DNA of 64,000 nucleotides, taken from assembly GCA_016271365.2 (NCBI GenBank), contig CM057458.1, forward strand, positions 198,806,501 to 198,870,500. The letters run 5' to 3'. A program made the translations under genes and the position numbers. Below the pieces are notes generated by a model. The model ran no database searches, had not been told where the DNA came from, and was given only the letters and a program-made list of their open reading frames with translations. Of the stretch, positions 20,668 through 31,468 are shown piece by piece (the first letter of the stretch is position 1; each line of letters opens with the position of its first letter). Source of the DNA: Neoceratodus forsteri (taxonomy: Eukaryota > Chordata > Ceratodontiformes > Ceratodontidae).

Positions 20668-22235
20668 AGAAACATAGAATTTGAGGGCAGATAAGGCCCA
20701 CTTGGCCCACCTAGTCTGCCCATTTCTCTACCTAACAGATAAGCTGAAGATCCTAGTTAACCAACAGCCTACTTCCTCCTACTCCCCCCACTAGAATTGC
20801 CTTATGTCTGTCCCTTACATTCTTGAATTCCTGCACTGTTTTTGACTCTACAACCTCCTCAGGAAGGCCATTCCATGCATCAACAACCCTCACTGTGAAG
20901 AAATACTTCCTCAAATTACTTCTGAGCCAAACCCTTCTATCTTTAAATTGTGCCCCCTTCTTCTTGCACATCTCTTTTTCTGAAAGGTGCTACCCTCTTG
21001 GACTTTGTTGATTCCCTTGAGGTATTTGAAAGTTTCTATCATGTCCCCCCTCTCCCTCCCTTCCTCGAGGCTATACATCTTAAGCTCCCTTAGTCTTTCT
21101 TCATATGTCTTCTGGTGCAGTCCCCGCACCATTTTGGTTGCCCTCCTCTGGACAGCCTCCACCCTGTCTATGTCTTTGCGGAGATGGGGTCTCCAGAACT
21201 GTACACAGTACTCGAGATGCAGTCTTACCAACTGTCTGTACAGAGGGCCAACAACTTCTTGTTTTCTACTGGCGATGCCTCTCCCTATGCATCCCAATAT
21301 CCTCCCAGCCCTCCTTACTGCCTTCTCACATTACTGGCCAACCTTTAGGTCATCTGATATGACTACCCCCAGGTCCCTTTCCATTTTTGTTATTGTCAGT
21401 ATCTCACTCCCCCCCCATTGTGTACTCTTCCCCTGGGTTTTTGTTTCCCAGGTGCATTACTTTGCACTTCTTTGCATTGAATCTAAGCTGCCATACATTT
21501 GACCATTCCTCCAACCTTGCCAAGTCCCTTTTCATCCTTTCCACCCCACCTTGCATATCAACCCTGTTGCAGATCTTTGTGTCATCTGCAAAGAGACATA
21601 CTTTCCCTTCTAGTCCTTCTGCAATGTCACTTATAAAGACATTAAAAAGGACCGCCCCAGCACTGAACCCTGCAGTACCCCACTAGTAACCCCTCTTTCT
21701 TCACTGTAGACTCCATTTAATATTACCCACTGTGTCCTGTTGTCCAGTCAGTGTTTTGCCCAGGCTACCACCCTGGAACCCACTCCCAGGCTGGCTAATT
21801 TGTTTATTAATCTTTTGTGCTGGACTGTGTCAAATGCCTTGCTAAAGTCTAGGTAGACCATGTCCACAGCCCCTCCCTGATCTACTACTTTGGTCACCCA
21901 GTCAAAGAAATCAATTAAATTTATCTGACATGACCTTCCTGCTGTGAATCCATGCTGCCTTGGGTTCTGTGCTGCACTGGCCTCGAGGTACTCAACAATT
22001 CTTTCCTTCAGAAGTGATTCCATCATTTTCCCTACCACTGAGGTCAAACTGACAGGTCTGTAGTTTCCTGCCTCTGTCTTGCTCCCACTTTTGTGAAGGG
22101 GAATCACATCTGCCCTCCTCCAGTCCTCAGGTACCACACCATCCTCCCATGATTTATTAAAAAGGGTAGTCAGTGGTGTTACTAGTTCTTCTCTTAGTTC
22201 TTTTAGAATTCTGGGGGTGAATCCCATCAGGCCCT
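20668..22235 (-). mobile_element. CR1-e: 5'-truncated CR1 LINE
   Basis: Minus-strand CR1 with the 3' end complete at about 20668 (tail wording tctatgtttct). Pieces 22227-21748 ([51 protein letters not shown] with palm motif A) and 21297-20911 (MGCIGRGIASRKQEVVGPLY...LHLEYCVQFW) show much of the ORF2 RT. The FADD motif lies in a shifted frame near 21590. 20971-20753 is the C-terminal tail with ERVV-like VRVVDAWNGLPEEVV. The 5' truncation at 22235 abuts the Penelope element. It is well preserved compared with CR1-b. Confidence 0.88.
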
Positions 22236-22238
22236 ACT

Positions 22239-22541
22239 TTACTCCTCTTCCTCATTTAGATCTATTTCCTTGTTCGGTGCCTCCAAGATACAGATGCAGA
22301 ACATCTCCCTCTTACTGAGTTCTTTTTCTAAGTCTCCTTCCCTCCTCAGTTTGGTCATCATTTGTATACTCCAGAATTTCAGTGAGTCTGCATTGTGTTC
22401 TTCAGTGTTGAAATGTACTGCAACAGGGGCATTTTTATGTCCATTTCTGATATTGCTCTTGTGTTTTCCTATTCTAATCTTGAGGGGTCTAGAGGATTTA
22501 ACCACATAAATCTTGCTACAGTGACATTTGATTATGCACAC
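22239..22541 (-). pseudogene. GIY-YIG endonuclease domain of the Penelope-like element
   Basis: A 100-residue open frame starts with MCIIKCHCSKIYV, where Cys residues precede the domain as in Penelope linkers. It continues KSSRPLKIRIGKHKSNIRNG (the YxGxTxRxLxxRxxxH block), PVAVHFNTEEHNADSLKFWS (with the conserved HF...H) and REGDLEKELSKREMFCICIL (catalytic-Glu helix). The GIY tripeptide itself is degraded. It nicks target DNA for priming. It is the best-preserved part of this element. Confidence 0.78.
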
Positions 22542-24255
22542 AATGTGGTCCGTAGTGCAGGCAATGTGATCCTTAATGCAACATTTTTTTGTTTGTTCTT
22601 AGATGTTCCACATATTCTTTCTTTCTCGTGTTACTGCAGTGACAGCATCTACTACAGGGCTATATGCCTGATCTTAAGGGGCCAGACAACAATTGTTCTC
22701 TTTCTTCTTGCCTATTGTGGTGGTCTGTGTGAACAAGTCCATCTCATATAGTCTTCTTTTTCTTAGAGACCAGGATAGGCTTGTTATTAAAGTCTAGGAT
22801 ACCCATCCCTTCCAGGATTCACTAATTCCTATCCACAATTTGCTTGATTTCTTTACTCTTTTCAGAGAATTCTAGAGATAGAACTGCCATATTACCTGTG
22901 CCTTTTTGCTGGCTGCCCTTGTCCTTAACTAATTCTCTCCAGCTTCTTTGTTTTGATTTGGTGATGGATTGCCTGACGGTATTGCCTAAGTTCCCCCTCT
23001 GGATAAATATGGTATCCTTATTTTCAAGCTTGCATTCATGTGTGCTTTCCTCACTGCAGTTTCTAATAGCCCTCAACATTTATGAGTAGGGGATGTTTTG
23101 GATTATATGTGGTGGGGGTGGAAGCTTCTGCTGTGCAGAAAAGTGTTTGTGACTGTACTCTATGATAAACATGAGGTGATCCATGGCACTGTTTAAATGT
23201 TCATAGTACTATTCATCCCCTTCCCATAGGTCATCTATGTAAAAGCCTAATGTACTTGAAAAATGGGTTATATAGTGGGCTTAACACAAATTGCTCCTCA
23301 AATGCCTCTATGTGCAAGATTGCATAAACTGGAGCCGTAGTGCTCCCCATGGCTGTCCTTCCTGTGTCAAATTGGTTTTAAAATCAGAAGTAATATTTGA
23401 ACACTACCAGTCTAGTTAGTTCAATCAGCATCACCAGATCCTTCCTCTGTTGTCCTTCAAGCTTTTTTAAGGTAGCCATTAGTGTATTTAGGCCCTCCTT
23501 GTGAGAGATGCTGGTGTACAGGTACTTTATGTCCAAAGTGACAGGGATTGTATCCCCGTGTCCACTCTTTCTGTTTTCTTGCACCAGGATGCTAATAACA
23601 TCTCAAGTCTTAAAGACAACTTTTCATGTCCTCCATTAGAAGTTGTGTTAAATAGTTGTAAGATGAGACTTGCTCCAGGATGGAACTGAGGTCTGAGACA
23701 GTAGACTTCTCTGGAGGGTTCTCAATTGATTTAGGCATTTTTGGGAGGCAATACATAACGTGGGTGGAAATCGTGTCAGTAGTAGGTCCGCTTCCCATTT
23801 TTCAATCTGCTTCAAATCACATGCATGCTCTATAATTTCTTTTACGTTGGCCTGACTCCTTTCATTTGGTTGTACTGGTACTTGAGCATAGCTGTTCTGA
23901 TCTGCAAGTAAGTTTAAACTCATTTTACTCTACTGCTCCTTATCCATAACCACTCTACCCCCACCTTTATCCATTTATTTCACTATGATGGTTTTGACTT
24001 CTCTAAGGTTTTGAGTGTTACTGTTTTTCTGATTTGTCAGATTATATTTGAGTCTTGTCTCCATTTGTTTGTGTAGATGTTCTTCTACCTTCTGAGTTAC
24101 CTTGGTAATAAAGGGAAAGGGGAAATTGTTTAACCAGGAAAGGTTCTCTACTAGATTATTTCTCTCTTTTGGTGCATTGTAAGAAGACTTGTGATGTAAT
24201 TCTTGTTTAACTTCTGTAATGTGTGTATCTCCTTGTGGTTCTGTAGATTGCTGTT

Positions 24256-24440
24256 TTTTTTATCAGGAGAGACACACTAAGCTGAAGCTTGTTTACAGGT
24301 GCAACCTAGGAGCACAAGGAAGTTAAGTGACTTGCTCAGGGTCACACAGTATACAAGTGGGGGCTGTGGGATTCAAACCCATGTCTCCAGGTTTGCAGCT
24401 CAGAGCCTTAAACCACTGCGCTATACTGCCTCTTTGAGTC
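24256..24440 (-). mobile_element. MIR-like CORE-SINE inside the Penelope-like element
   Basis: Read on the minus strand, it begins near 24436 with a tRNA head (gcagtatagcgcagtggttt), has box B gggtttgaatccc (24380-24369) and a CORE-type body (tgtgtgaccctgagcaagtc, acttaacttccttgtgctcc), and ends in cagcttagtgtg and an A-run. The body matches the CORE domain of MIR-type SINEs. The 7-bp string tgctgtt at 24249-24255 and 24441-24447 is a plausible target duplication. A second, 5'-truncated copy with the same 3' end is at 36130-36241. Confidence 0.82.
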
Positions 24441-24640
24441 TGCTGTTCCTAAATAATCTGTGAAGCTCGCACATGGTTAGAAATGTGATCACAATTTGTG
24501 TAGAGGCAAGCGACAACATCATAACATGCCCATTTCTAATTCCGTTATGTCCCTTTTACTAAGGTTGAAAACTGAAATGTGTTCTGTGACGTAGACAGCC
24601 AGCTCTGAGTGCTGTATCATTTTTTTATATAAAATGTACT

Positions 24641-25012
24641 ACTAACTGTCTCTGCTGAAAAATCTGGTGCTGTTAGAATGACCTCACTTATCAACCCTCC
24701 CCCCCCCAGGTTTCAGCTGAAAGATGCAAGCCATAAGAAAAATGTTGACAGCATGTGAGTTCACACACACTCAGTTTTTAGAGACCATGTGTTACATGTA
24801 AGGCCTTAATTAAGGATCCTGTCTATCTGGGTTAAATACAACCATATGTTGCTATAACATATCCATTTTATGATGTTAAAAGAAAAACCCATATTATTAC
24901 ACAGAAGTGCGAAATCATAAAGATGCTTTCATGTCCTGGAAGGAGGAAGCTTATTATGAGATCAAAAGAAGTGTCATTTAAAGGACATGAATTATGCTGA
25001 AGTTGCAGAATG
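24641..25012. other. No gene; flank between Penelope and the LTR element
   Basis: AT-rich sequence with no clear coding similarity. It may hold the decayed Penelope linker on the left and flanking DNA on the right. Confidence 0.4.
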
Positions 25013-25669
25013 TAATACTTTTGTATAAGATATATATTTTTTTATACATATCTGACAGAGGAGGGGCTAGCTGACCTCACTCAAAAATGGGTTGTCCCAT
25101 GCAGTTGTTTAAGGAATACTCTGTTTTACTTACACACTTGTACCTAGATTCTGACTGAGGAAAGATCTTTGGAACACTTGTAAACAGATATTTAGAAATA
25201 TTTCAAATCTAAGTACTGTAAGTAGGAATTTGCACTGTTTAAACCTTGTTTCTTTTAAGAGATTTGTATGTCTGGTGATATAAGAGTTCTGTATTTTGCG
25301 TTTTACATATTTTAAACTATTTTAATAAAATTCTTTTTAGAACTTACTTGTTCTGTCTTTGACTTCTTTTTAGTTGTGAGAAAAGTATATGGTTATTGCA
25401 GATACTAAACATAAGCTTGAATGGTGGTACCAAACTGGAAAGAGAAGTGTTTTAAATCTGAGGTCTTTATTAAAGTTTTTAAGGGTTCATCTCTGTATAC
25501 CTGGTTAAGTGCCTGTAGGCAAAGATATCTGGCCCCCTGAAGACAGAAATATCTGAGTCTGTGCATTGGGTACGCCAGCAAGAGGTTCACAATTTGAATC
25601 TCTCCAGAACTTGAGACCAAAGGTTGATCTGAACTCACAAATACAGACAAAAGGGTTACCTTGTCTGTT

Positions 25670-25746
25670 ACACTGTTCACAAGACTACGCTCAGAGGTTG
25701 GCACTTTGGGAGTGGAGGGCCTGACCTGCTGAGTGGGTTTGTGACA
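25670..25746. repeat. 77-bp direct repeat, copy 1 (probable end of 5' LTR)
   Basis: Starts acactgttcacaagac and ends gagtgggtttgtgaca. It matches 30322-30398 at 72 of 77 positions with no gaps. The terminal ACA suits an LTR 3' end. The sequence just after it (gattggttggcatcgacggc) would then be the primer-binding region, but I cannot assign a tRNA. Confidence 0.8.
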
Positions 25747-25970
25747 GATTGGTTGGCATCGACGGCATAATTTTGGTATCACAAGCTTTTATTGTTCTGT
25801 GTCAGCTGAGACCATAAGCTCTCTTGCAGAGAAAGAAAAATAGTAGAGTTTTATTTTTAAAAATGAAACACAACTATATATCACTTGGCGTACAGTCCAG
25901 TTCCTACCCATTTTATTTTTTTTCTCTAAAGTGCAAGTCAGAATAGCCGTAGTCAGGGAAGAAGAAGAAG

Positions 25971-26842
25971 ATGGCTTCCGACTACAGCAGGCACAATGTA
26001 GATTACTTGAAGCAGTTGTGCGGGGACAGGGGAGTCCTGTTTGAGGTGACAGCCAAAAAGAAGAACCTCATAGAGGCCCTGATAGTAGTAGATACCCAGA
26101 GCAGTGAGTCACTGACTGTGAATGAAAAGGACAGCAGGGCCACTGTCAGTGAAGGGCCACAGCAGCAGAGAATGGCCACCAGTATCCTGAATCCAGAGGT
26201 ACTTAAACTGCAAATTGAATTGTGCAGGATGGAACTGGCAGCAGAGTGAGAACAGAGGGAGGTAGACCGTGAGGAGCATGAGTGCCAGTGAGCTGCTGAG
26301 GAGAAGAGAGAACGATAACGCTGAGACGTAGACCATGAGGAGCAGGAGCACCAGAGGCAACATGAACTGGAGAAGATATGACCCTGACCAGCAGCACCAG
26401 AGCAGGTAAGTGGCTTGGGTTTAACTGGGACTGCAGGACTGGGTTACAAATGAACTCCAAATTAATAGCCGAGTCTAAGGAAGGGGGGGGGGACATGGAT
26501 GCCTTTTTAAATTCTTTTGAAAAAGTTTGTATTCAGGCTAAAATTCCTAGAAAGTCCTGGAGCTTCCAGCTATCCCCACTACTTACTGGGAAAGCTCGGG
26601 ATGCATTGGATCAAATGGACAATGAGGACAGCAATGATTACAGCAAGCTAAAAGCTGCACTGTTAAAAAAATTTGACTTTACTGCTGAATCATACAGAGC
26701 TAAATTCCATAAACTCAGGAGAAGCCCTGATATGAGCTATGAGGAGCTAGCCATGAAACAATGTCAGTTTTTAAAATGTTGGTGGGAAGGAATTGAGGCA
26801 AACTCTGTTGACAAAATTGAAAATGTGATTTTATTAGAATAG
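25971..26842 (+). pseudogene. Gag: SAP-like N-terminus and SCAN-like capsid
   Basis: 25971-26249 starts MASDYSRHNVDYLKQLCG and has a helix-loop-helix with KKKNLIEALIVV that resembles a SAP motif. After an acidic, frame-broken stretch (26250-26380), 26378-26842 encodes the capsid: DAFLNSFEKVCIQAKIPRKS, LTGKARDALDQMDNEDSNDY, LKKFDFTAESYRAKFHKLRR, SYEELAMKQCQFLKCWW. This F.xxFExxA...P...W...L.GxAr.a pattern is the one shared by Gmr1 capsids and vertebrate SCAN domains. It would assemble the virus-like particle. The frames are broken between modules. Confidence 0.78.
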
Positions 26843-27086
26843 TTTTATTGGGCTTGCCCAGCCGAGCTAAAAACCTGGCTAGAGGACCGAGATCCAAAAA
26901 TAGTGCAAGAGGCTGCTGAACTCTCGGACCACTATGCCAAGAGCAGACCTGCTCTGAGAGTGAAGGAGGCAGGTGTAGCAGTGAAGAAAGGAAAAAGCAC
27001 ACCTTCAGGGCATCTAAAACCCTCACTGCCTCCACTGAAACCAGTTAGCCCCAGGTTTCAAAGAAAAGATTTATCTGAAGTAAGAA

Positions 27087-27332
27087 ATGCATGCATGCTG
27101 GCTATGTAAAGAGACTGGGCATATTGCCAGACAGTGTCCCAAAAAGGTGAGCAATAATACACAACAGGGTGCTAGAAAAGAAGTGGGTTGTTTGTGTATC
27201 CCTGGAAGCATGCCAGTGAACATGAGGGAACACATGCACCCAGTCATGGTGAATGGTGTACAGACGCAGGGGTTAAGGGACACAGGGGCATCCCTGACAT
27301 TGGTGAAAGGAGATCTGGTACAATCTGGTTAG
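27087..27332 (+). pseudogene. Nucleocapsid zinc knuckle and aspartic protease start
   Basis: One 81-residue frame has a CCHC knuckle CWLCKETGHIARQC (C-X2-C-X4-H-X4-C; Cys codons from 27096, last Cys near 27137). About 48 residues later comes RDTGASLTLV, the DTGA catalytic motif of a retropepsin (Asp at about 27279-27281). It follows the capsid pieces 26378-26842 and 26903-27109, so the Gag-protease order is normal. The rest of the protease runs into stops near 27330. Confidence 0.78.
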
Positions 27333-27941
27333 CTTATACCCAATAAATACGTTACTGTCCAAGGGTTCACTGGTGAAGAGAAAACATTGCTCCTCACTAG
27401 TGTTCTCTTAGACTGGGGTGAAACAGGGGGGAATTGTGCAACAGGTGGCTGTAGCCAAAACATTAGCAGTGGATGTGATCCTGGGTAACAATCTCCAACA
27501 GGGGATGGTATGTGTAGTTACCCACAGCCAAGCAGCAAGGGGAAAACTGTAGTTCCCTGAACCCCACAGAAGCCAGTGCAGAAATCACTGAAAGGCTGGT
27601 TCCCCAGCCTATGTCTCCTGATATGGAGATTGATAAAAAAAAGGGTAGAAATTTCCCTGGTAGCAAGTGACCACACAGCTATGAAAGGTTACTCCGAAGA
27701 GAGAGGGGTGATCCACTGTCTGAGGTTTGGGATTGACAGTGATCCTGAGTGCCCTGATGCTAGTGATAGGGACCCTAGTTTAGTGACTGAAGGAGACCTG
27801 TCCCATACCTTGAGAATGTGTGAGGAGTTTGCAGCTGCTCAGAGGAGTGACTCTTGTTTAGAGAAGCTGAGGGCTTGGGAAGACTCTGACGGAGCACAGG
27901 GAGGTGACAGCTGACATAACGTTTATTGGGAAAATGGACTT

Positions 27942-28990
27942 ATGTATACTCAGGCAGTACAGACAGAGGGAGGGATGCTAGGCAGGCAGCTTGTTGTTCC
28001 CCAGGGGTATCGTGAGCAGTTGCTCAAGATTGCACATGATATTCCCTTGTCTGATCATCTCGGAATTGCATGCATGACACAGCAGTTGGCCCAGAATTTC
28101 TACTGGCCTAACTTCACCCAGCAGGTGAAGGAGTATTGCAGGTCTTGTCACCACTGCCAAGAAATAGAGAAAGCGGGCAAAATAACCCAAGCAGTCCTGA
28201 TTCCATTGCCCATAGTGGAGGAGCCATTCCAGAGGGTGGGAATGGATATAGTGGGGACTTTAAATACCCCCAGCTCCTTAGGGAAGAGATTCATCCTGAC
28301 TGTGGTGGACCATGCCACCTGGTACCCAAAGGCAGTCACCCTATCCTCACTGAGGACAGACAACATGGCAGATGCCTTACTTGGGATTTTCTCCCGTGTT
28401 GGGTTTCTGCAGGAGGTAATCACCGATTGAGGGATCCTTCATGTCAGACCTGATGAAATGTTTATGGGAGAAGTGTGGGGTGGTGTAGAGATGCATGACA
28501 CTGTATCACCCACAAACCAATGGACTTGTGGAATGATTCAATGGTACCCTAAAGTCAGTGCTCTGGGCATTTGCTGAACAGCATGGGAGAAACTGGGAGA
28601 AATACCTTCCCCACCAGTTGTTTGTATACAGGGAGGTGCTCCAAGAGTTGACAGAATTTTTCGCCTTCGAACTCTTATATGGACGCCGGGTACATGGGCC
28701 CCTAGACTTGATCCGGGAGGACTGGGAAGGCAAGCATGCCACTCAGGGAACTCCCATTGTGAATTATGTCCTTAGGTTTAGGGAAAGGCTGAAGGAGCTT
28801 ATGGGGACAGCCCAGAGCAACCTAGCAGCTGCCCAACAGAAACAAAAGGTGTGGTATGACTGCAGAGCCAGAGCTCACTCGTACATGGTGGGTCAGGAAG
28901 TCATGGTCCTTATTCTGGTCCAGAAAGACAAGCTGCAGGCTGTGGGTGGGACCATACAAAGTGGTTAGGAAGGTAAATGATGTGAACTAC
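27942..28990 (+). pseudogene. Integrase of the Gmr1-type element
   Basis: 27942-28430 has the HHCC zinc domain (HDIPLSDHLG...FYWPNF...CRSCHHCQ), the first catalytic Asp in GMDIVG (codon 28244-28246) and the second in VITD (28425-28427). A stop (TGA, 28428) and a one-base shift follow, then the catalytic Glu in NGLVE (28531-28533), giving a near D-D-35-E spacing. 28558-28968 carries the C-terminal part, including FELLYGRRVHGPLDLIRE. It would insert element cDNA into the genome. It lies upstream of the RT, the diagnostic oddity of this group. Confidence 0.82.
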
Positions 28991-29246
28991 ATTGTGGAGT
29001 TACCTGACAGAAGACAGACTGAATGGATGTACAATGTCAACATGATGAAGCCATATGCAAATAGGGCTGACATGGTGTTTGCAGTGTGTAGTCATGAGGA
29101 GGGGATGGACGAAGGAGACCCCCTTCTGGACTTGCTTGAGGAAAGCAAGCGGGAGTCCTCTGTGGAGGCAGTAAAATTGTCTCCCCAGCTGGCCCCGGAC
29201 CAGATCCAGAAAGTAAGGGAGGTTTTAGCAGACTTTGCCCCATTGT

Positions 29247-30320
29247 TTAGTGCCAAGCCTGGACTAATCCCCTTAGTGATGTGGAAACAGGGACACAGAT
29301 GCCCATATGACGAACAGCATATCGGGTGTCAGAGGCTGTCCAAAAGGACATTTGGAGGGGAGTGGAGGAGATGCTGGATTTAGGGGTAATCCAGAGATCC
29401 CACAGCCCCTGGGCCTCTCCCGTAGTCCTTGTGCCCAAGCCAGATGGCTCAACTCATTTCTGTGTGGACTATTGTGGACTGAATGCAGTTACAAAATCCA
29501 ATGCCCACCCGATGCCCCGGACGGATGAACTCCTGGACAAGTTGGGAGGGGCAACCTACCTTATGATTATTGACCTGACCAAGGGGTACTGGCAGGTAGA
29601 ATTGACAGACAGAGCTAGGGAGAGGTTGGCCTTTATCACTCCGATAGGCTTATTTGAGTTTAAAGTAATGCCTTTAGGAATGAAGAACGCCCCAGCCACT
29701 TTCCAAAGGTTAGTGAATCAGGTGTTAAATAGTGCTGAGGAGTATGCCGTGGAGTACCTGGATGACATTGTCATCTTTAGTACCAGCTGAGAGGAACACC
29801 TATCCCACCTTAGGGAAGTGCTGGGCAGGGTACGGAGGGCCGGGCTCACTGTCAAAGCTGAGAAGTGCCAGGTGGCCATGGGAGAAGTGGCATACCTCAG
29901 GCATGTGGTAGGCCAGGGACAGCTCCATCCTAACCAAATAAAGATAGAGGTGATCCAGGCATGGCCCAGACCAGAAACCCAGAAGCAGGTCAGGAACTAT
30001 CTAGGGACAGCAGGGTACTACAAGAAATTTGTACCCAATTACAGTGCCCTGGCTTCTCCCCTATCTGACCTGACAAGGAAAAAGATGCCAAATAAAATTA
30101 GCTGGGGCCCAGCCTGCGAAGAAGCCTTTACCAGACTAAAGGAGGCACTGTGCAGTGCTCCTGTTTTGACAAGCTCTGACTATAGCAAAACCTTTATAGT
30201 TCAGACGGATGCCTCAGATGTGGGTATTAGGGCAGTACTGAGCCAGACGTCCAGCCAAGGGACAGATCACCCAGTAGTGTACCTGAGCAGACAGCTGCTT
30301 CCCAGGGAGCAAGCGTACTC
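29247..30320 (+). pseudogene. Reverse transcriptase and partial RNase H of the Gmr1-type element
   Basis: 29326-29790 has KPDGSTHFCVDYCGLNAVT, LMIIDLTKGYWQVEL (palm motif A), FKVMPLGMKNAPATFQRLVN and EYLDDIVIF, with the catalytic YLDD at 29755-29766. One TGA at 29788 separates it from 29818-30384, which has the thumb and the RNase H start (IVQTDASDVGIRAVL, VVYLSRQLLPREQAYST). RNase H then stops abruptly at 30320, where the 77-bp repeat begins. The usual later RNase H residues and the polypurine tract are missing, so a deletion removed them. Confidence 0.85.
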
Positions 30321-30321
30321 C

Positions 30322-30398
30322 ACACTGTTCACAAGACAGCACTCAGAGGTTGGCACTTTGGGAGTAGAGGGCCTGATCTGCTGAGTGGGTTTGTGACA
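30322..30398. repeat. 77-bp direct repeat, copy 2 (truncated 3' LTR?)
   Basis: Same length as copy 1, with five mismatches. It joins the RNase H coding sequence directly, with no polypurine tract or LTR start between. That suggests a deletion from within RNase H to the last 77 bp of the 3' LTR. Confidence 0.78.
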
Positions 30399-30652
30399 TG
30401 TTCTACTGACTGTCACTGTTGCCTTCTCCTCTGTTCTGCCTCTGTCTTGTCTCTCTCCTTCTCCATGACCTGCATCTTGACTGCCTTCCTGTTAGTATGG
30501 ATATGAATATGGATCTCTGGGTGTGTATTGTTATTTCTGCTGCCTGTACATTTATGGATTTTATATATGATGTATTTTTTTTGGTTTTAAGTTTGTACAA
30601 GCGCTTTGGTATTTATTTTAATTGTGCGTTGAAGAAATAAATTATTGATTGG
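30399..30652 (+). mobile_element. L2-c: 3' UTR fragment of an L2-type LINE
   Basis: The end contains acaagcgctttggtattta and an AATAAA-type finish with a tail of attg/gattg units. The gcgcttt...aataaat arrangement is usual for L2-type 3' ends. Little or no coding sequence remains, so the left limit is set only by the LTR element. Confidence 0.5.
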
Positions 30653-30659
30653 TTGAGTG

Positions 30660-31330
30660 ATTGATTTTTTCTTTGGGCCTTGGGAGGGATACCGCTCCTG
30701 CCCTTCCTCTAAAAAAGGCTTCTGTTCTGGTCTGATTTTCATTCTTGTGGATTCTCTCTTGGATGGAACAGTATAGCTGTCACCACTCTCTGAGTCTGTA
30801 TATATTTCTCGTCTGTCACAATAGGGGGTATTAACACATCATTTGTATACCCTGTTATTGCGGTAGTTGTTAGTATCCCGCTTGAATTTCTGAAGTTTAG
30901 TCTTTTTTATAAATTCCTCAAAATCCTCGAGTTTTTTTACTTAATTTCCTCAAGTGTGGACTTAAACAGGTTCTCTTCTGTCTTTTATTTGAGCTAACTC
31001 TCTTCTAGCGTCACCCTAATAATGCATGCATACAATTATGGCTGCATTTAGTTTTTATCCCATCCTAACAATCTGTTTAACTTTTTTGATTCTATGCCTC
31101 AGTTTGGTTCTATAAGGAGTTTAAGCCTTCTTGGAATTCTTCTGTAATGTAGGTACTCACTGAGTGTGAGACAATGCCACTAGAATTTGTGATCTTATCT
31201 TTTAAATTTTTCACATTTGTGAGTGAGGTCTTTTTTGGTGGTACCTACTTTCAAAGTTTTATTAGAGCCCTTTATTGCTTCAAGTCATTTTTTTCTGCTT
31301 GCTTTCTTTCAAGTTACAGATAGTCTGTTT
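30660..31330 (-). mobile_element. Probable 5' portion of the Penelope-like element
   Basis: On the minus strand about 30960-30700 reads EDFEEFIKKTKLQKFKRDTN, then YRNNRVYK, CDRREIYTDSESGD and a basic tail. The KIKKFKRDxxDYxxNxVYxW-like block is found in the N-terminal region of Penelope proteins. Strand and order agree with the RT and GIY-YIG portion at 22236-24640. The simplest reading is one Penelope element split by the LTR element and L2-c. The missing middle makes this inference. Confidence 0.55.
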
Positions 31331-31468
31331 TGTTTCAAGGCTGTTGCCTATCTCTTTGAATGTTGCCAAACCCAGAATGGAATCTAGTTGTATCACACAA
31401 TACCAAGCTGCCAATGGATTGTGATTTAGAAACAAGTATTTTAAAGAAATACATTTCTACACATATAT

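Larger units (their letters stand above)
22236..24640 (-). mobile_element. Penelope-like element, 3' portion (RT and GIY-YIG)
   Basis: In element order on the minus strand: the region before RT, with VKTIIVK then MDKGGGRVVMDKEQ (about 24010-23940); QNSYAQVPVQPNERSQ; the PKMPKSIENPP block (about 23730); the palm segment PVTLDIKYLYTSISHKEGL (about 23550-23495); a catalytic YIDD at 23230-23241 in a shifted frame (FYIDDLWEG); and the C-terminal GIY-YIG nuclease (22541-22239) with IYVVKSSRPLKIRIGKHKSN. This RT plus GIY-YIG pair defines canonical Penelope elements. A CORE-SINE interrupts it at 24256-24440. A likely 5' portion lies at 30660-31330. Several frameshifts are present. Confidence 0.85.
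25013..30398 (+). mobile_element. Gmr1-type Ty3/gypsy LTR retrotransposon (SCAN-like Gag; INT before RT)
   Basis: Plus-strand order: LTR-like leader with AATAAA at about 25323, Gag with a SAP-like start and SCAN-like capsid (25971-27080), CCHC knuckle and protease (27087-27332), integrase (27942-28990), then reverse transcriptase and a truncated RNase H (29247-30320). Integrase before RT is the Ty1/copia order, but the sequences are Ty3/gypsy-like. That combination defines Gmr1 elements. A 77-bp direct repeat at 25670-25746 and 30322-30398 probably marks the 3' ends of the two LTRs. The left boundary near 25013 (tgtaatactttt) is a guess. There are stops throughout and no envelope gene. Confidence 0.8.

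Noticed and set aside
25013..30398. Endogenous retrovirus
   Set aside because: Integrase precedes RT, the capsid is SCAN/Gmr1-like, and no envelope-like frame is present. It fits a Ty3/gypsy retrotransposon better.
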